In this document: in pieces, positions 1 through 8,936 of the stretch
Numbering within the stretch: position 1 is the stretch's first letter
Layout of the letters: each line of letters begins with the position of its first letter
Assembly (NCBI RefSeq): GCF_003112535.1
Contig: NZ_BEWA01000002.1
Location: forward strand, 62,001-126,000
Origin: Streptomyces rishiriensis
GTDB lineage: Bacteria > Actinomycetota > Actinomycetes > Streptomycetales > Streptomycetaceae
Direction: 5' to 3'
Length of the DNA stretch: 64,000 nucleotides
Notes under the pieces: generated by a model
Told to the model about the DNA's origin: nothing
Seen by the model: only the letters and a program-made list of their open reading frames with translations
The model's database searches: none
Position numbers and translations under genes: made by a program

Positions 1-1126
1 GGACCTGCGCGTCCCGGCGGCGGGCGCCCCCTGGTTCCTCACCCTGCTGGGCCGCGACGCGCTCCTGGCCTCCCTGTTCGCGCTGCCCTACCATCCCCGT
101 CCGGCCGCCGCCACGCTCCTCGCGCTGGCCGCGGCCCAGGCCACCGAGACCGACACGCGGACGGTGTCCCAGCCCGGCAAGATCGTGCACGAGGTGCGGC
201 ACGGCGAACTCGCCCACTTCGGGCAGGTTCCGTACGGCCGTTACTACGGCTCGGTGGACGCGACCCCGCTGTTCCTCGTCGTCCTCGGCGCGTATGTCGA
301 GCAGACCGGCGACGCGACGCTGGCCCGTCGGCTGGAGCCGCACGCGAGGGCGGCCGTCGGCTGGATGCTGGACCACGGCGGGCTCACCTCCCGCGGCTAT
401 CTGGTCTACCGGGCCGACCGGGGCGGTCTGGCCAACCAGAACTGGAAGGACTCCCCCGGCGCCATCTGCTCCGCGGACGGCGCGCGTCCGACCGGGGCGG
501 TGATGGCGGCGGGCGCGCAGGGGTACGCGTACGACGCGCTGCGCCGCACGGCGTGGACGGCCCGCACGGTGTGGGAGGACGAGAAGTACGCCGCCCTGCT
601 CGAACAGGCCGCCGCCGATCTGCGCGACCGCTTCCAGCGGGACTTCTGGATGCCGGACCGCGCCTTCCCGGCGCTCGCGCTGGACGGCGAGGGCCGGCAG
701 GTCGACGCGCTCGCCTCGGACGCCGGTCACCTGCTCTGGTCCGGGCTGCTGGACAAGGAGTACGGGGAGATCGTCGGCCGGCGGCTGCTGGAGGCGGACT
801 TCTTCTCCGGCTGGGGCGTGCGCACCCTCGCGGCGGGACAGCCCGCCTACCACCCGCTCTCCTATCACCGGGGCTCGGTCTGGCCGCACGACAACGCGCT
901 GATCGCCCTGGGTCTCGCGCGTTACGGACTGCACGACGAGGCCCGGACGATCGCCCACGGGCTCGTCGACGCGGCGGCCGCGACCGGTCACCGGCTCCCG
1001 GAGGTCCTCGCGGGCTACGGCCGCGACACCCACGGCCGGCCGGTACCGTACCCGCACGCTTGCGTACGGGAATCCCGCTCGGCGGCGGCCCCGTTGGCGC
1101 TGCTCACAGCGGTCGGAGGCGCGTAG
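1..1126 (+). CDS. Glycogen-debranching-type amylo-alpha-1,6-glucosidase, 3' part
   Basis: The gene enters from upstream, in frame with base 2, and ends at TAG; 374 residues are visible. It belongs to the amylo-alpha-1,6-glucosidase family (GDE_C, six-hairpin glycosidase fold), which hydrolyses alpha-linked glucose from branched or short glucans in the cytosol. Visible family marks are APWFLTLLGRDALL near the left edge, then QPGKIVHEVRHGE, YYGSVDATPLF, and close to the C-terminus the block YHRGSVWPHDNALIA, which lies in the active-site cleft of relatives. The usual N-terminal beta-rich domain (about 250-300 residues) would lie outside the window. Whether it acts on glycogen, trehalose-derived oligosaccharides or another glucan cannot be told from this part. 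The family call is firm; the substrate is inference. Confidence 0.85.
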   Translation, partial: DLRVPAAGAPWFLTLLGRDALLASLFALPYHPRPAAATLLALAAAQATETDTRTVSQPGKIVHEVRHGELAHFGQVPYGRYYGSVDATPLFLVVLGAYVEQTGDATLARRLEPHARAAVGWMLDHGGLTSRGYLVYRADRGGLANQNWKDSPGAICSADGARPTGAVMAAGAQGYAYDALRRTAWTARTVWEDEKYAALLEQAAADLRDRFQRDFWMPDRAFPALALDGEGRQVDALASDAGHLLWSGLLDKEYGEIVGRRLLEADFFSGWGVRTLAAGQPAYHPLSYHRGSVWPHDNALIALGLARYGLHDEARTIAHGLVDAAAATGHRLPEVLAGYGRDTHGRPVPYPHACVRESRSAAAPLALLTAVGGA

Positions 1127-1130
1127 CCGG

Positions 1131-1198
1131 TCCGCCGGGCCGGCCCGGCGGACGGCTTGGCGGACGGCCTGGCAGATCGCTTGGCGGACGGCTTGGCG
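1131..1198. repeat. Palindrome and 12-bp tandem repeat after the glucosidase gene
   Basis: A perfect 22-bp palindrome (arms 1131-1141 and 1142-1152) follows the glucosidase stop codon by four bases and could fold as a terminator hairpin, though no T-run follows. It runs directly into four imperfect copies of a 12-bp unit (GACGGCTTGGCG) at 1151-1162, 1163-1174, 1175-1186 and 1187-1198. No gene is seen between 1127 and 1335. Confidence 0.6.
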
Positions 1199-1335
1199 TG
1201 ACGTTTGCGCGGTGTTTGCCGAGCACTGGCCCGGGGGGCTGAACGCGGGCCGGGAGCAGGCCGTACGAAACTGTGGCGGATCCGGCCCGCACCGGATCCG
1301 CCGAACCGCCGGGCTTCGTACGGAAGGACCCTCGG

Positions 1336-3438
1336 GTGCCAGTCACCACTCGCTCATCCCAGCAGCCTGAATCGAAGGACCCCGAGGACGACACCGTAGA
1401 CGCTACGGAAACCACAGAAACCCCGGAGCCCGCGGAAGCCACAGAAACCGCGGAGACCGCGGAGACCGCGGAAGCGACGGAACCGGCAGACCGCGCGGAA
1501 GCCGGCGAGACCACGGCAACCGCCGGCGAGACCACCGCCGAAGCCGATCCCCAAGCCGATGCCGATGCCGAAGCCGAGTCCGAGGTCGGCGCCACCGCCG
1601 ATCCCGCGTCCGAAGCCGCATCCGATGCCGAAGCCGTGGCCGGCGCCACCGCCGATCCCGCATCTGAAGCCGCATCCGGTCCCGATGCCGATGCCGATGC
1701 CGATGCCGATGCCGAAGCCGATGCCGGGGCCTCCGTCGAACCCGCGCCATCGGGCTTGCGGGCTCGCGTCGCGCATCTGCGGGCCTGGCGGGGCAGGCAT
1801 CCACGGGCCGCGCGGGTGGTGTGGTGGACGGCGACGGTCCTGTCGCTGATCTTCGTGCTCGGCGCCCTGCTGCTGCCGAACCGGCTCGAGAGCCTCCAGT
1901 TCAACAGGTTCACGCGGCTGCCCGTCGAGGCCGTCCTGGGCGCTTCCCTGCTGCTGGCGCTGCCCCGGCGGCCGCGGATCGTCGTCGCGGCGCTGGGCGG
2001 GACGGTCCTCGGCGCGCTGATCGTGGTCGACCTGCTCGACATGGGCTTCATGGAATACCTGGGACGGGACTTCAACCTCGTCCTGGACTGGGGACTGCTG
2101 GACGACGCGCAGTCCTACGTCGCGGACTCGATGGGCCGGGCGACGGCCGTCGGGGCCGCGATCGGGCTCGTCGTGCTGATCGTCGCGGTGTTCGCGGTGA
2201 TGGTCCTGGCTACGGTCCGGCTGAGCAATCTGCTGATGCTGGACAGTCAGCGGTCGACCCGGGTCACGCTGATCGCGGCCACCGTGTGGGTCACATGCTC
2301 CGTGACGGGCCTGCAGAACGCCGGGGTGCCCGTCGCCTCCTACCGTGCCGGCGGCGCACTGATCAACAAGGGGCGGCAGGTGCAGCAGACCCTCGCGGAC
2401 GAGGCCGCGTTCGGCAAGGAGACCCGCTACGACACGTTCGGGGCCACGCCGCCCGACCAGCTCGTGCCGGATCTGCGCGGCAAGGACATGATCTTCACGT
2501 TCATCGAGAGCTACGGCCGCAGCGCCGTCGAGGACCCGATCATGGCGCCGGGCGTCGACCGGACCCTGGACGCCAGCACGCAGGCCCTGGCGAAGGCGGG
2601 CTTCCACGCCAAGAGCGGCTGGCTGACCTCGGCGACCTACGGCGGCAGCAGCTGGCTCGGCCACTCCACCACCCTGTCCGGGCTGTGGGTCGACAACCAG
2701 CAGCGCTACCGCACGGTGATGGCGAGCGACCACCTGTCCCTGACCAAGGTGTTCAAGAAGACCGGCGCGTGGGACACCGTCGGGATCATGCCGGGCGTGC
2801 AGAAGGGCTGGCCGGAGGTGAAGTTCTACGGACTCGACAAGCTCTACAACGCCTTCCACCTGGGGTACCAGGGGCCGAAGTTCAGCTGGTCGACCATGCC
2901 CGACCAGTACGCCCTCGAAGCGTTCCAGCGGCTGGAGCACGGCCGCACCGACCGCGACAAGCCGCTGATGTCGGAGATCATCCTGACCTCGAGCCACCAG
3001 CCGTGGGCGCCGATCCCGAAGATGGTCGGCTGGGACGAGATCGGCGACGGCTCGGTCTTCCAGGGCATCGAGGCGGCGGGCAAGAAGGCGGCCGACGTCA
3101 TCGCCGACGGCACCGCGTCCAAGCAGGAGTACGGCAAGTCCGTCTCGTACTCGGTGACCGCCCTCACCCAGTGGCTGGAGCGCTACGGCACCGACGACAC
3201 CGTCCTGGTCTTCCTCGGCGACCACCAGCCCATCGCCCGGGTCAGCGGCAACCACGCCAGCCGTGACGTGCCGATCTCGATCGTCGCCAAGGACCCGAAG
3301 GTGCTCGACAAGATCTCCGGGTGGAACTGGACGGACGGCCTGAAGCCGGCGCACAACGCACCGGTGTGGAAGATGAGTTCGTTCCGCGACAAGTTCCTCA
3401 CCGCGTACGGCTCGACCCCGCACCCGTCGCACGGCTGA
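1336..3438 (+). CDS. Membrane-bound sulfatase / LTA-synthase-like phosphotransferase with acidic repeat N-terminus
   Basis: A 700-residue membrane protein of the alkaline-phosphatase superfamily, related to LtaS/MdoB-type phosphoglycerol transferases and sulfatases. I chose the GTG at 1336 because GGAAGGA lies 8 nt upstream; an in-frame GTG at 1273 is the alternative. Residues about 10-140 are low-complexity Ala/Glu/Asp/Thr repeats that should lie in the cytosol. Four or five hydrophobic segments follow (about residues 155-320), then an extracellular catalytic domain with FIESYGRSA, SATYGGSSWLGHSTT (likely nucleophile region) and LVFLGDHQP (metal-binding Asp/His). Family members transfer phosphoglycerol or hydrolyse phospho- or sulfo-esters at the cell envelope; the substrate here is unknown. 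It is convergent with dusB. The short spacer carries a 14-bp GC palindrome at 3471-3484 that might serve as a terminator. Confidence 0.8.
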   Translation: MPVTTRSSQQPESKDPEDDTVDATETTETPEPAEATETAETAETAEATEPADRAEAGETTATAGETTAEADPQADADAEAESEVGATADPASEAASDAEAVAGATADPASEAASGPDADADADADAEADAGASVEPAPSGLRARVAHLRAWRGRHPRAARVVWWTATVLSLIFVLGALLLPNRLESLQFNRFTRLPVEAVLGASLLLALPRRPRIVVAALGGTVLGALIVVDLLDMGFMEYLGRDFNLVLDWGLLDDAQSYVADSMGRATAVGAAIGLVVLIVAVFAVMVLATVRLSNLLMLDSQRSTRVTLIAATVWVTCSVTGLQNAGVPVASYRAGGALINKGRQVQQTLADEAAFGKETRYDTFGATPPDQLVPDLRGKDMIFTFIESYGRSAVEDPIMAPGVDRTLDASTQALAKAGFHAKSGWLTSATYGGSSWLGHSTTLSGLWVDNQQRYRTVMASDHLSLTKVFKKTGAWDTVGIMPGVQKGWPEVKFYGLDKLYNAFHLGYQGPKFSWSTMPDQYALEAFQRLEHGRTDRDKPLMSEIILTSSHQPWAPIPKMVGWDEIGDGSVFQGIEAAGKKAADVIADGTASKQEYGKSVSYSVTALTQWLERYGTDDTVLVFLGDHQPIARVSGNHASRDVPISIVAKDPKVLDKISGWNWTDGLKPAHNAPVWKMSSFRDKFLTAYGSTPHPSHG
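1588..1710 (+). repeat. Coding repeats in the sulfatase N-terminus
   Basis: Within the gene, a 36-bp unit occurs twice (1588-1623 and 1642-1677, 54 bp apart, few mismatches), giving GATADPASEAAS twice. It is followed by a GATGCC hexanucleotide run at 1684-1710 encoding alternating Asp-Ala. Such tracts can change copy number by slippage without breaking the frame, because both units are multiples of three. Confidence 0.85.
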
Positions 3439-3519
3439 CGCCCCCGGCCGCCCGCGCGGCTGACGCCCCGGCCGCCCGGGCGGCTTCGGCCGTCCGCGCG
3501 GGCTCCGAGGGCCGGCGTC

Positions 3520-4662
3520 TCAGCCGCCGGAGGTGTCCTGTTCCGCTTCCTCGTCGACGCCCGCGCAGTCGTAGGGGTCCTTCAGCCAGCCGTCGGGCAG
3601 GACGACCCGGTTGTTGCCGGAGGTGCGGCCGCGGGGGCCGTCGGCTCCGACGGGCCAGGGCTGGTCGAGGTCCAGCTCGTCGAGCCCGGCGCGGAGTTCG
3701 GCGAGCGAGGAGGTGATCGCGAGGCGCCTGCGCATCTCACTGCCGACCGCGAAGCCCTTGAGGTACCAGGCGACGTGCTTGCGGAAGTCGACGACGCCCT
3801 TGGACTCGTCGCCGATCCACTCGCCGAGAAGGGCGGCGTGGCGGACCATGACGTCGGCGACCTCCTTCAGGGACGGCTGTGCGACGTCGTCGGCGCGGCC
3901 CTCGAAGGCGGCGACGAGATCGGCGAACAGCCACGGCCGGCCGAGGCAGCCGCGGCCGACGACCACACCGTCGCAGCCGGTCTCGCGCACCATCCGCAGC
4001 GCGTCCTGGGCCGACCAGATGTCGCCGTTGCCGAGGACGGGGATCTCCGGGACGTGTTCCTTGAGGCGGGCGATCGCCTCCCAGTCGGCCGTGCCGCCGT
4101 AGTGCTGGGCGGCGGTGCGGCCGTGCAGGGCGATGGACGTCACGCCCTCCTCGACGGCGATGCGGCCGGCGTCGAGGTAGGTGATGTGGTCGTCGTCGAT
4201 GCCCTTGCGCATCTTCATCGTCACCGGGAGATCGCCGGCGCCGCTCACCGCCTCGCGCAGGATGGCGCGCAGCAGGTGGCGCTTGTAGGGCAGGGCGGAG
4301 CCGCCGCCCTTGCGCGTCACCTTGGGGACCGGGCAGCCGAAGTTCAGGTCGATGTGGTCGGCGAGGTCCTCCTCCGCGATCATGCGGACGGCCTTGCCGA
4401 CGGTGGCCGGGTCGACGCCGTACAGCTGGATCGAGCGCGGATTCTCGCTCGCGTCGAAGCGGATCAGCTGCATGGTCTTCTCGTTGCGCTCGACCAGCGC
4501 CCGGGTCGTGATCATCTCGCTGACGAAGAGACCCTTGCCGCCGCTGAACTCCCTGCACAGGGTGCGGAAGGGCGCGTTCGTGATCCCGGCCATCGGGGCC
4601 AGGACGACGGGCGGCCGGACGGTGTGCGGGCCGATCTGCAAGGGGGACACGGGCGTGGACAT
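3520..4662 (-). CDS. dusB: tRNA-dihydrouridine synthase B
   Basis: A 380-residue FMN enzyme of the Dus family, which reduces specific uridines in the tRNA D-loop using NADPH. The N-terminus has VVLAPMAGITNAPFR, the FMN-binding start of the TIM barrel; further on are the conserved DLNFGCPVPKVTRKGGGSAL with the catalytic Cys, then KMRKGIDD, HGRTAAQHY and GNGDIW, all typical of DusB. The start ATG at 4662 (MSTPVSPLQIG) was chosen over an in-frame start 66 nt further upstream because similarity begins here and GGAG lies just before it. It is divergent from an MFS exporter gene, with 97 bp between the starts, and converges on the sulfatase gene. The dus-glyS neighbourhood is usual in Streptomyces. 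Confidence 0.95.
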   Translation of the reverse strand: MSTPVSPLQIGPHTVRPPVVLAPMAGITNAPFRTLCREFSGGKGLFVSEMITTRALVERNEKTMQLIRFDASENPRSIQLYGVDPATVGKAVRMIAEEDLADHIDLNFGCPVPKVTRKGGGSALPYKRHLLRAILREAVSGAGDLPVTMKMRKGIDDDHITYLDAGRIAVEEGVTSIALHGRTAAQHYGGTADWEAIARLKEHVPEIPVLGNGDIWSAQDALRMVRETGCDGVVVGRGCLGRPWLFADLVAAFEGRADDVAQPSLKEVADVMVRHAALLGEWIGDESKGVVDFRKHVAWYLKGFAVGSEMRRRLAITSSLAELRAGLDELDLDQPWPVGADGPRGRTSGNNRVVLPDGWLKDPYDCAGVDEEAEQDTSGG

Positions 4663-4759
4663 TGCTCCATTGTCGCGTATGCGCGGGGGTACCCGGCCGC
4701 GTGCCCCCGGTGGACATGCGGCACTCATTAGTTAGACGCACTATCGATATCGGCGTACG
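4663..4759 (+). promoter_or_regulatory. Divergent dusB / MFS exporter promoter region
   Basis: This 97-bp spacer becomes AT-rich next to the exporter start. It holds an inverted repeat TAGT (4729-4732) / ACTA (4740-4743) separated by 7 bp, and TATCGATATCGG at 4742-4753. No Shine-Dalgarno sequence precedes the exporter ATG at 4760, so a very short or leaderless transcript is possible. No regulator gene for this exporter lies next to it. Operator identity is inference. Confidence 0.35.
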
Positions 4760-6214
4760 ATGACAGCCATGCCCGAGCTCAGCCCTCGCCGACGTCTCCT
4801 GGTCCTCGCGATCTGCTGTATGAGCCTGCTGATCGTGAGCCTCGACGTCACCGTCCTCAATGTCGCCCTGCCGTCGATGCAGAGCGACCTGCACGCGTCG
4901 ACCTCCGGCCTCCAGTGGACGATCGACGCCTACACGCTGGTCCTGGCCTCGCTGCTGATGCTCGCGGGCTCGACCGCCGACCGGATCGGCCGCAAGAAGG
5001 TCTTCATGGCCGGCCTGGTCGTCTTCTCGGCCGGCTCCCTGCTGTGCTCGCTCGCCCCGAGCCTGGAGCTGCTGATCGCGGCCCGCATGGTCCAGGCCGT
5101 GGGCGGCTCGATGCTGAACCCGGTCGCCATGTCGATCATCACCAACACCTTCACCGCCCCGCGCGAGCGCGCCCGGGCGATCGGGGTGTGGGGCGCGGTC
5201 GTGGGCATATCGATGGCCGCGGGTCCCCTGCTGGGCGGACTGCTGGTGGAGTCCGTGGGCTGGCGCTCGATCTTCTGGCTCAACCTGCCCGTCGGCCTGG
5301 TGGCCCTGCTGGCGACCCTGCGCTTCGTCCCCGAGTCCCGCGCGCCGAAGGCGCGGCGCCCCGACCCGGTCGGCCAGCTGCTGGTCATCGCCCTGTTCGG
5401 CTCCCTGACCTACGCCATCATCGAGGCGCCGGAGGCGGGCACGGCGACCAGCGGCCCCTTCGCCGCCGTGGCCTTCGCCGCCCTGCTGGGCCTGCTGTGG
5501 TACGAGCCCCGGCGCGACCAGCCCCTCATCGACCTGCGGTTCTTCCGCTCGGTGCCGTTCAGCGGCGCGACGGTGGTGGCGATCAGCGCGTTCGCCGCGC
5601 TGGGCGGCTTCCTCTTCCTGTCGACCCTCTACCTGCAGAACGTACGCGGGCTGGACGCCCTGCACGCCGGGCTGTGGATGCTGCCGATGGCCGTGCCGAC
5701 GTTCCTGTGCGCGCCGTTGTCCGGTCGGCTCGTGGGCAGCAGGGGCCCGCGGCTGCCGCTGCTGATCGCCGGACTCGCGATGACGACGAGCGGCGTGCTG
5801 TTCGCCGCGTTCGACGCCGAGACCTCCGACGCCACGCTGTTCCTCGGGTACGCGCTGTTCGGGGTGGGCTTCGGGTTCGTGAACGCGCCGATCACCAACA
5901 CGGCGGTCTCGGGCATGCCGCGCAGCCAGGCGGGGGTGGCGGCCGCGGTCGCCTCCACCAGCCGGCAACTGGGCCAGACCCTGGGCGTCGCGGTGATCGG
6001 CGCGGTCCTGGTGGCGGGTGTGAACGCGTCGTCGTACCGCGACACCTTCGTCTCCGCCGCCGTGCCCGGCTGGTGGATCCTCACCGGCTGCGGCCTGGTC
6101 GTCCTCGTCCTGGGCGCCGTGACCACCGGCTCGTGGGCCAGGCGCACGGCGGAGCGCACCGCCGAGCGGCTGGAGGCCCCGGACGTCCGCGAGGCGGCGG
6201 GCGTCAGCGCCTGA
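4760..6214 (+). CDS. MFS exporter, DHA2 (EmrB/QacA) family
   Basis: A 484-residue integral membrane protein with the 14-helix pattern of the DHA2 drug:proton antiporters. The first helix carries LLIVSLDVTVLNVALPSMQ, the family's helix-1 motif with the Asp used in proton coupling. Motif A appears as GSTADRIGRKK between helices 2 and 3, and motif C-like GISMAAGPLLGG in helix 5. Proton-driven export of a small hydrophobic compound is the family role; the substrate cannot be read from sequence. A second in-frame ATG lies three codons downstream (4769). It stands alone, divergent from dusB and convergent with an MmyB-like regulator that more likely controls the other exporter at 7374. Confidence 0.9.
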   Translation: MTAMPELSPRRRLLVLAICCMSLLIVSLDVTVLNVALPSMQSDLHASTSGLQWTIDAYTLVLASLLMLAGSTADRIGRKKVFMAGLVVFSAGSLLCSLAPSLELLIAARMVQAVGGSMLNPVAMSIITNTFTAPRERARAIGVWGAVVGISMAAGPLLGGLLVESVGWRSIFWLNLPVGLVALLATLRFVPESRAPKARRPDPVGQLLVIALFGSLTYAIIEAPEAGTATSGPFAAVAFAALLGLLWYEPRRDQPLIDLRFFRSVPFSGATVVAISAFAALGGFLFLSTLYLQNVRGLDALHAGLWMLPMAVPTFLCAPLSGRLVGSRGPRLPLLIAGLAMTTSGVLFAAFDAETSDATLFLGYALFGVGFGFVNAPITNTAVSGMPRSQAGVAAAVASTSRQLGQTLGVAVIGAVLVAGVNASSYRDTFVSAAVPGWWILTGCGLVVLVLGAVTTGSWARRTAERTAERLEAPDVREAAGVSA

Positions 6215-6342
6215 CCTCCGGCCCGGCGCGACCGTGTCTCCGGCGGGAGCAGTCGTCGGGAACGGCGGGCGCGGAGGGGCGGAGGGCACAGGCCGGGCAG
6301 CGGGCGCAGGCCGGCGGCGGGTGCAGGCCGGGCGGGGTGGGG

Positions 6343-7272
6343 TCAGTGGGAGGGCGGCCGGGCGGCGGCGCTTCGGGCGTAGGCGTACAGCCTCTCCAGC
6401 CGCTCCCTGGTCTGCGCGTTCTGCGGTGCGTACGTCACCATGCGGGCCCCGTGTTCCGGGTTCAGCCACAGGTCGGTGTGGGTGACGGTGAGGAGGCCGA
6501 CGTGCGGGTTGCGGAACTCCTTGACCTTGCTGCGGCCCACGACGACCTCGTAGCGCTCCCAGTTCTCACGGAACTCCGGGGACTCCGTCTGCAGTCGCTT
6601 GACCAGCATCTTCCAGGCCGGCTCGGTGAGGTGACCGGCCATGGAGGCGCGGAGCTTGGCGGCCATCAGACGCATCGACTCGTCGAGGTGGACCACCGAC
6701 TCGCGCCACTGCGGATGCGTGTGGATGAGCACCATGCAGTTGCGGTCCTCGGCCGGGACCGCGTCGAGGTCGCACAGCAGGTGGGCGTAGGTGCGGTTGT
6801 AGGCCAGGATGTCGTAGCGGCTGTTCTGGACGCACGCGGGGAGCGGGTCGAGCTGGTCGAGCAGCTCGCGTACGGCGTCGGTGACGCCGGTGCAGGAGGA
6901 GGCGGGGGTCGGGTCGGTCGCGCCGGCGAGCTGGAAGAGGTGGGCCCGCTCGCTCGGGTCGAGCAGCAGGGTGCGGGCGAGAGCGTCCAGGACCTGCACC
7001 GAGACGTGGATGTCCCTCGACTGTTCGAGCCAGGTGTACCAGGTGACGCCGACCGCGGAGAGATGGGCGACCTCCTCGCGGCGCAGCCCCGGCGTGCGGC
7101 GGCGCGCTCCGCGCGGGAGTCCCACCTGCTCGGGCGTGATGCGCTCGCGGCGGCTGCGCAGGAAGGCGGCCAGTTCGTGCCGTCTGGTCTCCGAGCCGAC
7201 CGCGACCGTGGCGGGGGCGCCCGTCGCCGCGGTCGTCGCGGCAGGCGGCGTCTGCTGGGCCATCGTCGTCAT
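6343..7272 (-). CDS. MmyB-like XRE transcriptional regulator
   Basis: A 309-residue regulator with an N-terminal helix-turn-helix (about residues 30-95: LAAFLRSRRERITPEQVGL, then RRTPGLRREEVAHLSAVG and YTWLEQSRD) and the C-terminal MmyB-type ligand-binding domain. Members of this actinobacterial family usually repress a divergently transcribed transporter or reductase gene, and may bind a fatty-acid-like ligand. The next gene, divergent at 102 bp, is a DHA2 exporter, which fits. GGAGG sits only 1-2 nt before the ATG at 7272 but about 11 nt before the in-frame ATG at 7263, so the latter may be the true start. A dyad-symmetric site lies between the two genes. Confidence 0.88.
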   Translation of the reverse strand: MTTMAQQTPPAATTAATGAPATVAVGSETRRHELAAFLRSRRERITPEQVGLPRGARRRTPGLRREEVAHLSAVGVTWYTWLEQSRDIHVSVQVLDALARTLLLDPSERAHLFQLAGATDPTPASSCTGVTDAVRELLDQLDPLPACVQNSRYDILAYNRTYAHLLCDLDAVPAEDRNCMVLIHTHPQWRESVVHLDESMRLMAAKLRASMAGHLTEPAWKMLVKRLQTESPEFRENWERYEVVVGRSKVKEFRNPHVGLLTVTHTDLWLNPEHGARMVTYAPQNAQTRERLERLYAYARSAAARPPSH

Positions 7273-7301
7273 GCCTCCAGCCTGCCGCCCCGCGGATCCT
7301 G

Positions 7302-7344
7302 TTGCCAGGTACTCCTTCTACCAGGATAAGGAGACTCTGGTACC
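7302..7344 (+). promoter_or_regulatory. Promoter and operator between MmyB-like regulator and exporter
   Basis: TTGCCA (7302-7307) and GATAAG (7325-7330), 17 bp apart, form a plausible -35/-10 pair for the rightward exporter gene. An inverted repeat ACTCCTT (7311-7317) / AAGGAGA (7328-7334) covers the spacer and -10, and an outer pair GGTAC (7308-7312) / GTACC (7340-7344) flanks it. The position suggests that the MmyB-like protein blocks RNA polymerase here and so controls its own gene as well. The repeats are seen; the binding is inference. Confidence 0.55.
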
Positions 7345-7373
7345 CGTCTGAGGGGCGGCGCAGGCTCGACAGC

Positions 7374-8825
7374 GTGACCCAGACAACCACGACCTCCACC
7401 GCGACCCCGGTCCCGCAGGGCGGCGCCCGCACCGCGGAGCCGTCCCACTCCCTCGGCCCGCTCGGCCTGTTCACGGTGCTGCTCGGCGCGGCGCTGCCCC
7501 TCATCGACTTCTTCATCGTCAACGTCGCCCTGCCCACGATGGGACGCGACCTCGCCGCGAGCGAGTCCGTCCTGGAACTCGTCGTGGCCGGGTACGGGCT
7601 CGCGTACGCCGTGCTCCTCGTCCTCGGCGGCCGGCTCGGGGACCTGTTCGGCCGGCGCCGGCTCTTCCTGGGCGGGATGGCGGCCTTCGGTCTGACCTCG
7701 CTGGCGTGCGGGCTCGCGCCCGACGCCTGGTCGCTGGTGGCGGCCCGGGTCGCCCAGGGCGCGTCGGCCGCCGCGATGGTCCCCCAGGTACTGGCCACCA
7801 TCCAGTCCGCCACGGTCGGCGCGCGCCGCGCCAAGGCGATGAGCCTGTACGGCGCGACCGCCGGACTGTCCATGGTGGCGGGCCAGATCATGGGCGGCGT
7901 GCTCGTCGCGGCCGACGTCGCCGGCAGCGGCTGGCGGTCGGTGTTCCTGGTCAACGTCCCCTTCGTGATCGTCGGACTGCTCCTGGCCGTCCGCACCGTC
8001 CCGGAGACCCGCTCACAGCGCCCGGAGCCCGTGGACGGACCCGGCACCGTGCTCCTCGCCGCCGCCCTGCTGACCCTGCTCGCCCCCCTCACCGAGGGCA
8101 GGGCCGCGGGCTGGCCGCTGTGGACGTGGCTGTCGCTGGCCGCGTTCCCGCTGGTCACGGGCGCTTTCTACGCGGTGGAGCGACGGGCCGACCGGCAGGG
8201 CCGTACGCCGCTGGTGCCGCCGAGCCTGCTCGCGCTCACCACACTGCGGCGCGGGCTGACGATCATGGGGCCCCTCGCGGTCGGCTTCAGCGGGTTCATG
8301 TTCGTGATCGCCGTGGCCCTGCAGAGCGGGGCCGGACTGGGTCCGGTGCAGGCCGGCCTCGCCCTCGCGCCGATGGCCCTGACGTTCTTCCTCGCCTCGC
8401 TCGCGGGGCCACGGCTCGTGACCCGGTTCGGGGCGCGGGTGGTGACCGCCGGCGCGGTCCTGCAGGGCGTGGGCGTCGTGCTCATCGTGCTGGCGGTGCG
8501 CGCCGACTGGCCGGACGTCGGCTTCGTCGAGCTGTTGCCGGGCACGGCGATCGCCGGCGCGGGGCAGGCGCTCCAACTGCCCGTCGTCATGCGGATCGTG
8601 ATGTCCGAGGTGCCGCCGGCCCGGGCGGGCGTCGGCAGCGGTGTGATGGTGACCACCCAACAGGCCTCGCTGGCCCTGGGCGTGGCCACGCTCGGCACCC
8701 TGTTCCTGTCCCTGGTCCCGGGGTCGGGCATGCGGGACGCCCTGGTCACCACGCTGGTCGTGCAGCTGGCCGGGGTGGTCCTGACGGGTCTGCTGAGCCT
8801 GCGGCTGCCCCGGAACGTGGGGTGA
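7374..8825 (+). CDS. MFS exporter, DHA2 (EmrB/QacA) family
   Basis: A 483-residue membrane protein with about 14 transmembrane helices. Helix 1 holds LPLIDFFIVNVALPTMGRD, the DHA2 motif with the coupling Asp; motif A appears as GGRLGDLFGRRR after helix 2 and GLSMVAGQIMGG in helix 5. The GTG at 7374 was chosen because the hydrophilic N-terminus starting VTQTTTTST then leads directly to helix 1; the in-frame start at 7302 would fall upstream of or inside the promoter. Exporter of an unknown compound, most likely controlled by the divergent MmyB-like repressor at 6343-7272. Two small genes of unknown function follow on the same strand. Confidence 0.9.
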   Translation: MTQTTTTSTATPVPQGGARTAEPSHSLGPLGLFTVLLGAALPLIDFFIVNVALPTMGRDLAASESVLELVVAGYGLAYAVLLVLGGRLGDLFGRRRLFLGGMAAFGLTSLACGLAPDAWSLVAARVAQGASAAAMVPQVLATIQSATVGARRAKAMSLYGATAGLSMVAGQIMGGVLVAADVAGSGWRSVFLVNVPFVIVGLLLAVRTVPETRSQRPEPVDGPGTVLLAAALLTLLAPLTEGRAAGWPLWTWLSLAAFPLVTGAFYAVERRADRQGRTPLVPPSLLALTTLRRGLTIMGPLAVGFSGFMFVIAVALQSGAGLGPVQAGLALAPMALTFFLASLAGPRLVTRFGARVVTAGAVLQGVGVVLIVLAVRADWPDVGFVELLPGTAIAGAGQALQLPVVMRIVMSEVPPARAGVGSGVMVTTQQASLALGVATLGTLFLSLVPGSGMRDALVTTLVVQLAGVVLTGLLSLRLPRNVG

Positions 8826-8936
8826 GAGCGGAGCCGTCCCGTCAAGTCCTCCCCCCGGGGCTGCTGTTGCCGTCGGTCATGCTGCACACTCCTTGCTGCG
8901 CGGGCAGCCGCGATGTCCTCGGACGCTGGAGGCGTC

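Noticed and set aside
1354..3432. Long open frame antisense to the sulfatase gene
   Set aside because: Arg/Pro/Gly/Asp-rich translation without domains; a GC-codon shadow of the real gene.
3737..6469. 910-codon minus-strand frame across dusB and the exporter
   Set aside because: It runs through two recognised genes in wrong frames and has no family features.
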